From Diplonema papillatum (taxonomy: Eukaryota > Euglenozoa > Diplonemea > Diplonemida > Diplonemidae): DNA of 64,000 bases. Under the pieces are notes generated by a model. The model saw nothing but the letters and a program-made list of their open reading frames with translations. It did not search any database and was not told the DNA's origin. Positions 11,736 to 21,547 of the stretch are shown one piece after another. A program made the position numbers and the translations under genes. Every line of letters begins with the position of its first letter. Position 1 is the first letter of the stretch. The stretch spans positions 48,193-112,192 of the forward strand of contig JAPJBO010000751.1 of assembly GCA_030068145.1 (NCBI GenBank). Direction: 5' to 3'.

Positions 11736-12090
11736 GGGATTGCAAGAACGTGTTTGGTATGTGTTCAACACCGACTAGTCTCGTCTGCACTGTGTTTCGG
11801 TCCTTTAAGCCACGGAGACATCATCAGCGCGGAACCTGAGTGTCTGCGGACAGGACACAGCGGTGTGAGTCTGGATTGTCAGGTGGCTGTTCGTAGCTCG
11901 GTGGGATTGCAAGAACGTGCTTGGAATGGGTATGTGCTCAACACCGCACTGGTCCCGTCTGGGTCGTGTTTCGGTCCTTTACGTAGCTCGGTGCCAAAAG
12001 GGGGATTGCAAGAACGTGCTTGGAATGGGTATGTGCTCAACACCGCACTGGTCCCGTCTGCGCCGTGTTTCGGAATCATCGTCGTATGTA
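11736..12090. repeat. Family E repeats, three tandem copies
   Basis: GGGATTGCAAGAACGTGCTT-type heads occur at about 11736, 11904 and 12002, each followed by TGTGCTCAACACCGCACTGG and a TTTCGGTCCTTTA tail. The inverse complement of the same block lies at 60790-60875, and diverged heads lie at 8224 and 8582. Confidence 0.85.
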
Positions 12091-12410
12091 CTTGTGCACC
12101 CACTAGCCATGGATTGAGCTACGAGGAAACTCAGCAGAAAGAGTAGCAACGCTACTCTTTCCACTTCACGAAATCCAGCTACTTATAAACGGTGTCGCGG
12201 GATGAGCCGGCAGCCGCTGCTTGGTGCATGCAGATCCGTGTGGCCCGTGACTTAAAAGTTCCCAATGCTTAACGGCTTCACCGCGTGTGCCGCCCTGCGA
12301 TTACCCCCCCCTCAGGTGACAATGGTAGCACAAACTGCCGGGCCAGCGGAGACCACCGCAAAAAGATTTCTAATGTTTCCTTATCCCTCAAAACCAGCAC
12401 CACACGCTAC

Positions 12411-12575
12411 AAATGCCTCGTCTTCTACTTATAGACGCGCATGAATGGACCAATGTGATTCCTTCTGTCCCTACCTACTATCTGGCGAAACAGCAGCCAG
12501 GAGAACGGACTTGAAAATGTCAGCGGGGAAAGAAGACCCTGTTGAGTTTGACTCTAGTCTGACTTTGCGCAGTGC
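12411..12575 (+). pseudogene. Fragment of LSU (28S-type) rRNA, sense
   Basis: Contains AAATGCCTCG, GACGCGCATGAATGGA, CTGTCCCTACCTACTATC, GCGGGGAAAGAAGACCCTGT and TTGACTCTAGTCTGAC in the order found in LSU rRNA near the peptidyl-transferase region. Intervening bases differ from the normal conserved sequence and both flanks are unrelated, so this is a decayed fragment rather than a working gene. Confidence 0.85.
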
Positions 12576-12673
12576 ATTCTGCGGCCACTATTCCAGCCCA
12601 AACGAGCATCTGACCACCTTTTCCGGATTTCAGGAGCGGGTATAGGGCCACTCGTGGTTGGTTGGTCCAGTTT

Positions 12674-12780
12674 TTCGTGTTAACAATGCATTGTTGGTAC
12701 TAAAAATTAGTAGTTGTCAGCGTACTAAAAGCAACTCACCAAAATCAGGTGAAAAGCCGCTAGTGCGCACAAACAAACGG
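12674..12780 (+). repeat. Dispersed repeat family C
   Basis: AACAATGCATTGTTGGTACT is followed by AGTAGTTGTCAGCGTACTAA and ends near GTGCGCACAAACAAACGG. It matches 5455-5565 and 54912-55012. Confidence 0.8.
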
Positions 12781-13214
12781 AAGCGCCATACTAATTTTTT
12801 TTTGGTTTCCGACGACCCCTCCTCCGGAGTGTTTTCACATCCTCTTTTCAATTCGTGGCCGGACCGTACCGGCGTGTCTGTCACTTTAACAAGTGCCGGC
12901 CACTATCTCGACAGGTTGCGGTGGCCCGCGAGCATCAAAAGCTTCCCCAAATGAAGAAGGAAGGGGAGGCCAGGCCCGAAAAAAAGCCGAGCATGTGCAC
13001 TCTCCTTGTACACACATATCTTCGAGCGCTTCTTTCCTTCTTCTTGTAATGTCTGTCTCCCATCCCCACCCCCCCCCTCTTCGTCTTCCATCCGGTCCTT
13101 TCCCCTCTCAGTCGCCCCCTGCGTTCCCAGAATGTTGTAAAAAACCTCTGCGAATAAGTACCGCATCCACACACACGCCGCGCAATAGTCATACTCACGT
13201 AGGTGCTTGTATAC

Positions 13215-13492
13215 CGATGTCCTCGTAGCACTATAGGATAGTGGTAGTGGGTGCTGATAGCACACCACGATACATCCAACGTAGGATGTGTAGTGGCTGC
13301 TGGTGCTACCACATACCGTCCTACAGCCCGTAGAGGATACTACGTAGTGCTAGTGGCTGGTGGTGGCTGCTAGTAGCATACCATACACCGTACACTGTAC
13401 CCGTAGGACTACGCTGGTAGTGGATACATCCACGTATGCTGTGTAGGTGGTGGCTGCTGCTACCACATACCATCCTACAGCCCGTCACCAAG
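13215..13492. repeat. Diverged tandem repeat, about 150-bp unit
   Basis: Two alignable blocks share GATACATCCA, GTGGCTGCTG and the end CTACCACATACC followed by TCCTACAGCCCG (near 13310 and 13475). The intervening sequence is rich in GTAGT and its complement. There is no coding signal. Confidence 0.7.
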
Positions 13493-13499
13493 CCCAGCT

Positions 13500-13985
13500 G
13501 ATAAAGCCGGGATAAACTTCTCGCTAGACCTGTGCTGAACGATGGTAATGCCCGGAAGTATGCAGTGTGCAACTTAATCTTAACAGCCCTCTTCTTCCCT
13601 CGCCAAGGCAAGGGGGAAACAGCGTGTGTGCAGACGCGCCAGCCGCGAGACTGGCGCGTATTTCTTTTTCCTCACTTTGCCGCCTTTCGTTCACGTTTCG
13701 CGTGTCCTACTTGCTGCAAATCCTGGGGAAACCCATCAGGAGCGAGCCTGGCATAGCCGTCTCTGAAAGGGCAGCGCGAAGGGCAAAAGGACCCCAGCTT
13801 GCCGGACTGCCAACGCCTCAACCAAATAGTGAACCCGTCAACTACAGGCGAGTCGAGCCAGGGGAGCAAACAAGTGAAATAGTAACCTGAAGCACCATGG
13901 TAGCAAGTGAAGAAAAAGCTATTCATTCTCGAGAGAAAAGTGGGGTTCTGGCACGAGTAGTTTTTCGGTGTGCCACGAGTGGCCG
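13500..13985. other. No gene recognised
   Basis: Open frames of 70-110 codons are present on both strands without known motifs. I see no repeat longer than about 30 bp shared with the rest of the window. Confidence 0.4.
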
Positions 13986-13994
13986 GCAGTGAAG

Positions 13995-14242
13995 AAGTGA
14001 AGCAACTAGAAGCAAGCGAAGAGTGAAGCAACTAGAAGCAAGTGAAGAAGTGACGCAACTAGAAGCAAGTGAAGAAGTGAAGCAACTAGAAGCAAGCGAA
14101 GAGGTGAAGCAGCTAGAAGCAAGCGAAGAAGTGAATCAACTAGAAGCAAGTGAAGAAGTGAAGCAACTAGCAGCAAGCGAAGAAGTGAAGCAACGAGAAG
14201 CAAGCGAAGAAGTGAAGCAATTAGAAGCAAGTGAAGACAGAT
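13995..14242. repeat. 27-bp tandem array
   Basis: About nine copies of a 27-bp unit containing GAAGTGAAGCAACTAGAAGC. It is open in one plus frame as QLEASEEVK repeats and then runs into the (CA)n tract, which is not protein-like, so I treat it as a minisatellite. Confidence 0.85.
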
Positions 14243-14423
14243 GTGGGGATCCTCCGCAAGCGAGTGCGAGCATAGTTCCAACCCACCGGCGTCTTGCCAT
14301 ATCCTTTCCCACCCCAACCGTCAACCGCGGAGGCATGGAAAACATACCGACTCTTCTTAAAAACACGAACACAGTCAATATCTCACGTTCAGGATACACG
14401 GTCCCTCAACTCTCTCCTCCTTT

Positions 14424-14631
<208 letters not shown>

Positions 14632-14721
14632 CCCCACAGACTCTCACACTATCGTTTTCAGCGTGCTGACACCTGTCTTTTCCCTCTTCCCGACACTGTT
14701 AAACACAAATAGCTCCCTTTC

Positions 14722-14756
<35 letters not shown>

Positions 14757-15345
14757 GCACAGCTGTTCAATCTTTTTGTATTCAAGCGCGCCGAACCCTG
14801 TCTTCTCCTCTTCCCGACACCGCTAAACACGAAACTTAAGTTAACTTCCCCTTCCTCCTATTTTAACCTCCATTCAACCTACTCTTCGGTTGCCCTTTTC
14901 TTTTCTTCAAATCCTAATTAACACACACACACACACACATTCTTCTTTTTCCTTCTCGCATTTATTTATTCTCTTGCTACGCGGAGCCTTCCTTTACACG
15001 GGCGCGTTGAAAGAATTAGGTTTGCAAAACCAAGCCAAAGAAAGCACACTCAAAGCGATTTTGACTCCACCTGTTTGCTTATCGCTCGAGGTTGTTTTGT
15101 CTGAGTAGAAGGACACGAAAAGAGGAGAAATCGACAAAGAAGGAAAAAAAAAAAAAAAAAAGGAAAATCACCTGTTTTTGTCAGTTGTTGTTCCCGGAAT
15201 GACAGCTCCCGAAACTCTGATCGCTCGGCGTCAGAAAGCCGACGGGCTGGCTGCTGACGAAACGGTATGTTGAATTGCAGTGTGTGTCCATTATATGAGT
15301 GTTTCGCCAAACGCTGCTTTGCCAACAACCCGCATGCTATGCCTG

Positions 15346-15440
15346 CGTGCCACACGGTGAGGTCCAGCATCAGAAGCTGAGTTAAAGAGGGTGTGCCCGA
15401 GTCACACCCCCAAACCGGGTGTAACTTCACACAGCCCAGC
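15346..15440 (+). repeat. Half of a foldback element
   Basis: CACGGTGAGGTCCAGCATCA and AGTTAAAGAGGGTGTGCCCG match the left arm of the inverted-repeat elements at 30921-31083 and 31135-31310. The right arm is missing, and LSU rRNA sequence follows within 15 bp. Confidence 0.75.
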
Positions 15441-15446
15441 TTGAAC

Positions 15447-15700
15447 GGTACAGTTGTTCGATCGGACAGTGCCGTGATGCTACCACTGGATGGATTATGG
15501 CTGACCGCCTCTAAGCCAGAACCCAGTCTAGAGGAATGCGTGAGTTACTCAGGGCACATCCGATTTATCGGACCACGACTAGCTTCGGCGAACGGCAACT
15601 TCCAAATTCACATCCAGATCCCGTGTCTCCTACCGGGTCTATACGAATCTGAATGGACCGGCGGGCGTAGCGCACTGAAGAGCCTTGTTGTGTGTGGTAG
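15447..15700 (+). pseudogene. Fragment of LSU rRNA 3' end, sense
   Basis: Contains GATGGATTATGGCTGACCGC followed by CTCTAAGCCAGAACCC, the signature near the 3' end of LSU rRNA (GGATTATGACTGAACGCCTC in most eukaryotes), then about 170 bp of species-specific 3' sequence also found at 41135-41300. It starts just after the sarcin-ricin loop. One conserved A is changed (GACCGCC for GAACGCC) compared with the other copies in this window. Confidence 0.85.
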
Positions 15701-15743
15701 AATGGCGAACTATGTTGTCTTTTTCTTTTTAGAGTTATAGTTC

Positions 15744-15815
15744 GCTTGTGAATCCGGGATTTTAGAGTCTCCGGGTAACTTTCGTCGAATGGGTTCTTTT
15801 AAAGCTATTACGGGT
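15744..15815 (-). repeat. Dispersed repeat family A, inverted copy
   Basis: Its reverse complement reads AGCTTTAAAAGAACCCATTC, GACGAAAGTTACCCGGAGAC and CTCTAAAATCCCGGATTC, matching the elements upstream of the gene at 57341. The nearby 15828-15870 resembles the flank at 2731-2760. Confidence 0.8.
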
Positions 15816-16195
15816 GGGTTTGGGGGGGCATGCATGGCTTCTTTCGTGTACACCTTACTTGGTCGCTTTGGCGAGTCAGGTTCGAAACAATTTGTGACCG
15901 ACACCAAGTTCTCGCCAGGTTAGGTGAGTGTTCTTGGGCTCCCCACGTCTTACAAGTTGAGCAGGAGTTGCCCTGTAAACCGTATCGGTCCATTGTTCGC
16001 ACCATGGCTCTAAGTAGAGTAGAGTGTAGAATAGCTCAGAGAGGTTTGCTGGTAGCAGCGAACGTTGCGCTTTTCGAAGTGCGGCGTCGTCGCTCTCGGT
16101 AGTAAAAATTTTTTTTTAAGGAAAATACGTAGTTGAACTGTTCGTTGCTCGCCACAGTTAGGGCACTCTGGGCACACTGGGTACCCGTGGTGTAT

Positions 16196-16750
16196 CTAGT
16201 TTTCGTCCGTCGGTTTCTTTGAGGTAGCGCGTCGCTTTGCTTTGTGTTTCTTTTTGCACCAGGGCTCATGGTGGCGTAGACTTGTGAAAAGTGGTTTCCC
16301 CACTGTTCGGCCGTCACTGTTGCAATATGGGCATCTGTCTCGTTTCTTCGCGGGACCCTGTAGTGTGTATTCTAGTTGAACCGTTGGTGGTCTTTCTTTG
16401 CAGAACCGTTGGTGCACGCGCAATCCCTGTTTTCCTTTAAAAAGGTGTCCGGCTGCCGTTGTACGTGCGTGGCAGTAGGGGCATTGCAAGTCGTCGTCGC
16501 TGCTTGATTCTGGTTCCGTGGTAGGGGTGGTGCTTTGCGGGGTACTTAGAATTGTAGGTGTGGTGGCGCTGTTGTCGTCGGTAGTGTGCTCGTCGTGCTG
16601 CGTTCCAGTTTGAGAGGCGGATAATTCGTCTCCTCGAATGGCGTCTAAGAGGTCCTGGGTTAAAACCGCGTCTGCAGACATGGTTATCGGCGAGGTGGGT
16701 GTGGTTTTGTGGTCGTTGAAGGGTAAGAAGACTGGTGGGGGGACCTCCAT
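16196..16750 (-). CDS. ORF with two Cys/His zinc-finger motifs, transposon-like
   Basis: A 184-residue open frame starting at an ATG. After an acidic, S/T-rich region it carries CPYC...GLRVHQRFC (residues about 93-120) and CPYC...LRHHEPWC (about 142-167), then a basic KKKHKAKRRATSKK tail. The two spaced C-x2-C...H-x3/4-C motifs resemble nucleic-acid-binding fingers in the N-terminal regions of some non-LTR retrotransposon proteins, but no reverse transcriptase follows. Upstream on the same strand, 16933-17110 encodes another CxxC...H stretch (CEACKHTN). It could be a retroelement remnant or a single-exon nuclear protein. Composition is AT-richer than in the well-supported genes. Confidence 0.45.
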   Translation of the reverse strand: MEVPPPVFLPFNDHKTTPTSPITMSADAVLTQDLLDAIRGDELSASQTGTQHDEHTTDDNSATTPTILSTPQSTTPTTEPESSSDDDLQCPYCHARTTAAGHLFKGKQGLRVHQRFCKERPPTVQLEYTLQGPAKKRDRCPYCNSDGRTVGKPLFTSLRHHEPWCKKKHKAKRRATSKKPTDEN

Positions 16751-17139
16751 TACTTGGACGTCTTGAGGCTGGTAGACGCAGAGGAAAGTCTCGTTGCTGG
16801 AGTATTTCGGGGCAGGTGTGTGGTGCGTCCGAACACCGTCGAAACATGACCATCGTTGGCTTGCGTCTGCAGTAGTGGCCTGCGTTGTTGTGGCCGGAGT
16901 GTACGGCTATTGCTCTTAGATTGAGGGGGGCGTTACGTCCTGGGAGTGTGATGGTGTGGTCTGCGTGTATGGCGGTGCGGTTTGTTGTGTCGTTTTTTGC
17001 GTGCCCTTTGCAGTTGGATAAGCAGCATTGTGTTGATGTGTTGGAAGTTAGGTCTTGTCAAAGTGGTGTTGGTGTGTTTGCAAGCTTCACATTTGTAGTC
17101 GACGGCTAAACGGGGTGTGCTCCAGAGGTTCAGACATCT

Positions 17140-17275
17140 CTGTTTTTGTATAAGCACCTGCTTTGTAGGAAATGCTTGAGGAGACTGCCTGTTGCGATAG
17201 ATCAAAGGAGGTAAATGTGCTGTATCCTACACGAAACACAGGTAAATCTGGGTTTAGTGGCGGGCGTAAGCGTTT
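17140..17275 (-). repeat. Dispersed repeat family B
   Basis: Reads TATAAGCACCTGCTTTGTAG on the plus strand and ends near GGGCGTAAGCGTT, the reverse complement of the family B end. It is a truncated copy. Confidence 0.85.
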
Positions 17276-17659
17276 ACCCCACCCCCCCAGGTGAACATCC
17301 CATGAAAGTAACAGTGTTGACTTAGACCGATACGGGCTACATGGCAACCCCTGCTCAACATGTATGCACGTGGGGGGCCCAGGGCCACATTCATTGCGAA
17401 TGTGTTCGTGGTGTCGGTCGCAGAAGTCTTTTGTTTTGGCTAGCCAAAGAGAGAAAAAGAGCGAAAGAGTACGTACAGTAGTGAGTAGAGAAGAGAACGA
17501 GTGTAAAAGAAAGGAGGTAGCACGGACTACCAGGCCAGCGGAGACCACCGCAAAAAGAAAATTTCTTTCCCCTACTTCATCCCACAAAACCATCACCAAC
17601 AACAACGACCCCCCCCCCAGGCATCTTGTTAAGAAACCATCCATCCATCCATCAGCCTG

Positions 17660-18725
17660 AGCCCCCCCCCCCCCCCCCCCCAAGGATGGCAATAATAAAA
17701 TACACTTGTATTTTATTCGTTGTATTTTATTGTATTTTATTGTATTTTATTCTGGAGAATTTGTATTTAATACAAGTCTGTATTTGGAATCCCATTTGCC
17801 TGTAGTTGACATGTCTTTATTTTGCCTGTATCCACCTCGTCCAGACGAAAATATCGGGAAATTTCGGAGAAATTCGGGGAGTTTCGGGGTATTTCCTTTG
17901 CGGTGTAAGGACTCGCCATCATCGAAGACAGAGACGTGCACTCCGCGGCGGGCAGAGGTGCAAGATAAGGTACCAGTGACGAAGAGAGGTGGCACGAAGA
18001 GGTTGTCACGAAAGTAGTCCTAACCACCAGGACCAGGGGCAGTGAAGGTCGAAGACGGCAATTCGAGCGAGGAGTAAGGTTGATAACCAAAATGAGAGGC
18101 ACGATGGCCATCCTGAAAGCAGGGTTGCAGGATGATGCTTGGGCGAGGATAACGTTGCTATGGCGACTGGGACAGAGAGATATGGACCTGCATAAGGTCG
18201 TCGACTGACCTTTCCCGAGACGAGTTGGAATGCGGGTACCATCTTTCCGGAGATTTCCGGTTCCTCCCGTACTCTACAGCTCCCCACATAAGTGAACGTG
18301 GACTCCGAAGTGTGACACTGGGTGCACGAATTCAGAATTCCGTGACGCAGAGAGGGTGTTCAGCTTCATGGGGTGAAAAGCGCCTTCTTGGCGAGAGTCC
18401 ACGCCACCACAAATATGGGCAGGTCTTGACGAGTTAGTTGCCGATATCGACCGGAAAAACAAAGCTGCCGAGGAAACTAAGAAGCGCGAGGAAAAGCAGG
18501 CTGAAGCCAAGGAAAAAGTCGTAGATGTAGTCGAGAATCAGGGATCATTTAGAGTCACACACACAAAGACATGTCAAAAACATCAACCACAAGGCAGCTG
18601 CACTGTAGCCTACAGGGTCTGTATTTTATTCTGTATTTAATTGTATTTAATTGTATTTTATTGTATTTTATTGTATTTTATTATTGAATTTGTATTTAAT
18701 TATTTGACCCTTGTATTATACCATC
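17660..18725. repeat. Block flanked by direct TGTATTTTAT repeats
   Basis: Stretches of TTGTATTTTA repeats at 17695-17795 and 18605-18715 flank about 800 bp of single-copy DNA. The two flanks both contain GGTCTGTATTTTATTC-like or CAAGTCTGTATTTGG-like text and are about 100 bp each. This could be a retroelement with terminal repeats or two independent low-complexity expansions. Confidence 0.45.
18376..18625 (+). CDS. Possible coding fragment, charged helical peptide
   Basis: An open frame without its own ATG reads WAGLDELVADIDRKNKAAEE and then KKREEKQAEAKEKVVDVV, a composition typical of a coiled-coil protein rather than of random DNA. A possible acceptor (tgggcag, ending 18422) precedes the best part. 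It runs into the TATTTTAT repeats, so it may be an exon fragment or part of a mobile element's protein. No family is recognised. Confidence 0.3.
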
Positions 18726-19051
18726 TTTGCCCCCCCCCCTCAGGCTATTTTCAGTGTGGAGGGGGGAGACGCTACCTGTCACACTCTAAGGTGGTCACCA
18801 CGGTGGGCGGTCAGAAAAAAAAATTTTTTTTTTCTGCCCCAAATACCCCAAATACCACACTTTGGAAAATTTTTGTGGGCCCACTTTTGGCAGGGAATTT
18901 TGACCATTTCACCTTAGAGAATTTGACCACCCAGCCTCCAAGGCAACTGCACTGTAGAGGGGGGGGGGGGGGGGGGGGTCTGGTTTATCCGGCCATCCGG
19001 CCAAAGTGGCTGATCCTTAACAAGAGCGCTGCCCCCCCCCCCCCCCCTTAA

Positions 19052-19205
19052 TTCGTACTAGCTTTAGAATAACCCATTTGACGAAGGTCATCCCCGGAGA
19101 CTTTAAAATGGATTCTCATGCGAACTTCATACGTATTAGCTTTAAAAGCACCAGTTTGACGAAGGTCGCCCGGGACTTTGAAATCCCGGATTCTCAAGCG
19201 AAGTC
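19052..19205 (+). repeat. Family A elements, two tandem copies
   Basis: Two copies (about 19052-19120 and 19127-19205) share TAGCTTTA, TTTGACGAAGGTC, GGGACTTTGAAATCCCGG-type and GATTCTCAAGCGAA blocks. The second ends directly at the open frame that continues into the alanine/proline-rich coding region at 19199-19739. Confidence 0.85.
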
Positions 19206-19739
19206 TCTAAGACTCTAACAAAAAGCCCCGGTCGACTTTCGGCAACACAAAACCCCGAAGGGGCGAGGAAACCGAACAACCACCCACAGCCCGGCCTGAA
19301 CGTGGCGGCGAAGCCGTGGACGCCGAACCCGCCGCCGGCGAGTGACGCCGCCGAGATCGAGGCGCCTCCGCCGGAAGCCGGCGGCATAAGCTGGGGCCAG
19401 CGCCAGCTGCAGGAGCCCGAGGCGCCGGAAGCGCCGCGAAGCACGCCGCCCAGCGGAGAAGGCGCCGCCGCCGCCGCGGCCCGGAAGGCCGAGGAAGCGC
19501 AGCCGGCAGCCCCCGAGGCCCCGCCCACGGGGCGGTTCTCGCCCACGTTGGCCCACGCGCTGGTGCGAGCGTGTCCGGCAGGTGTGCCGCTGGCACAAGG
19601 GCTGGACATCGCGTACCAGGCGCTCCGCACCGAAGTCGGCGGCGCCTGCCCCCAGGCGCCGCCTGGGCTGAAGGCGGCGCGCGCGCCGCCGATCGATGTG
19701 AAGCTGGCGCCGGCCGACGACGGGCGGAAGAATCAGTAG
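19199..19739 (+). CDS. Alanine/proline-rich coding region, unknown function
   Basis: A GC-rich open frame ends at TAG 19737-19739. It is open from about 19173, and no ATG precedes the strong coding part; the first candidate start at 19302 is a GTG, so the beginning is probably supplied by an upstream exon. The protein is low-complexity (PNPPPASDAAEIEAPPPEAG, GEGAAAAAARKAEEAQPAAP) and then has a better-conserved-looking segment FSPTLAHALVRACPAGVPLA and ALRTEVGG near the C-terminus. No domain is recognised. It lies directly downstream of two family A elements, as does the RRM gene at 23.8 kb. It is probably the last exon of a gene. Confidence 0.55.
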
Positions 19740-20590
19740 TATGGGCGCGCTTTTTTCAGGCTCTTTTTCCCTCTTTCCATTGATAGGTGGTCGGGGCAAG
19801 TTTTGGCAGCCGCTGCTTAACAAGCAGTGCTCGCCTGCCTGCATGGCTCTTGCATCACGGAGCGAACTGGCGGCTCGCCCATATTCGCGCATCCCAGAAC
19901 TACCTGAACACCAAACCGTGGCCTACGGTGAATGCGGTCACCGCCAGGTTACATGGCCAAAAGTTGGCTAGCAATCTGTTTCTGGCGCCTGATCAGTTGG
20001 GATTCTTAGCGGAGAGGTCGTCACTTACTGGGGTTCAGTGCCTCAGGAGGGTGATTCTGCCCTCTGAGAGCTTCTTTCTCCTGTTTTCCGAAGAACCCAA
20101 AATGAATCCAAATTTGCGCACTCGGGAGAACCCAAAATGAATCCATTTGCGCACTCGGTAGTAGCCGAGAATTTCCCCGCCATGAACAAGGAACCCCTGT
20201 GCGTAGGCGGAGCAGGGCACGTTCCGACGTAAGAAAACGCTAGAAAACGAAACGCCATTTTTCCTTCCTATAACGTAGTCTATTCATGATAACCAACTAC
20301 ATAATTATGAAATCCTTTGCCGGTGGACACTTTGAACAACACGAGACAAATAATGAGATAGTCTTACATAGTCAAAAATACCTGCGCCGCAGGCGCGGAA
20401 AAAAATTGGAGGCTTTGTCAGGGGCCCGTTTCTGACACGCAAGCAACTGAAGCAGGTGGCCGAATCCGCAAGGGTTCACTGCAGGTAAGTACGTGCGCTC
20501 GGCTAAGGCCGGCGCGTGGCGAGACTGGAGGCAGCTGTTAAAAATCAGGGAACAGTAAAGTTTGGGCGAAGCTAAGGTCGGGGAATGCTA
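19740..20590. other. No gene; family G fragment
   Basis: GTTTTGGCAGCCGCTGCTTA at 19800 and the following AGTGCTCGCCTGCCTGCATG match family G at 33030-33120 and 34798. The segment 20088-20160 contains a short duplicated AACCCAAAATGAATCCA. No coding signal is seen. Confidence 0.5.
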
Positions 20591-20628
20591 AGTTCTGGTG
20601 AAGCTAAGTTCTGGTGAAGCGAAGTTCG

Positions 20629-20762
20629 AGTGATGCTAAGTTAGTTCGGGCGTTGCTAAGTGGTTCGAGTGATGCTAAGTTAGTTCGGGCGTTGCTAAGT
20701 GGTTCGAGTGATGCTAAGTTAGTTCGGGCGTTGCTAAGTGGTTCGAGTGATGCTAAGTTCGG
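20629..20762. repeat. 39-bp tandem array
   Basis: About 3.5 copies of a unit made of GCTAAGTTAGTTCGGGCGTT and GCTAAGTGGTTCGAGTGAT. The preceding 20555-20628 holds diverged GCTAAGTTCTGGTGAA units. The flanks GTTTCTGACACGCAAGCAAC at 20428 and 20843 are direct repeats on both sides of the array. Confidence 0.9.
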
Positions 20763-21547
20763 CATGTAGTGGCAAGTTCGAAGGGGGCACCCCGAGACCC
20801 TCACCCCGCCGATGCTGAAACGGGCGTTACACCCACCACCCGTTTCTGACACGCAAGCAACTGCAGCAGGTGGTCGAATCCGCAAGGGTTCGGCTGCAGG
20901 GTAACACGGCGGACCTGGTTAAAACACTGTCGTCATTTCAAGAGTGTCGGTGGAACTGGAGTCCAAGCCCGGGTCGAAGTTCAGGGCATTAGCTTCCCAT
21001 TTCAAATCCCGTCAGCTGACGGAATTTGGAAATCCGGGCGGCTCAAAAATAAAAATAAAATATAAGTGCAAAAAAACGACCGATCGGTGAAAAAAGTCGT
21101 GGGAGTCCGGTGGAGGCGTGGGTTAGGCCGCTGTGCCAGGAAGCTGGCTGGCGGCCAGGGGCTGGACGGTCAGGGCTGGGCTGGCGGTCAGGGGCATCGC
21201 CGGGCATGGTGGCTGGCTGGCAGAAGTTTGGGGCTGTCGCGGAGCCGACTGAGAGAGTCAAGCAGCCCAGAATCTTTCTGAGTCTACACAAGTGCCTTAT
21301 TCCGTGGCTGCATCCTACTCGTAATGATTTACCAGCACGCAGTATCTGAGTGGTGGATGAATTGGAAATGAATTGTTGCCTGCAGGAATGTGCACCTGAA
21401 GGAGCGGGGCGAGGCCCTCTTCTGCACTTGTGTTCATGCGCCGTAACAGGACTGGCAGCCCCTCGGGCTTCATGAGCACGGTGGCAGCGGCAAAACAGGT
21501 CGGAATCGAGGCGGAGTGCGCTCTTCGACGTGTGTCACCTTGGTCCA

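Noticed and set aside
19185..19200. Family A TCTCAAG as a dinoflagellate-type spliced leader relic
   Set aside because: Only the last bases (CTCAAG) agree with the known 22-nt leader; the upstream bases do not match in any copy.
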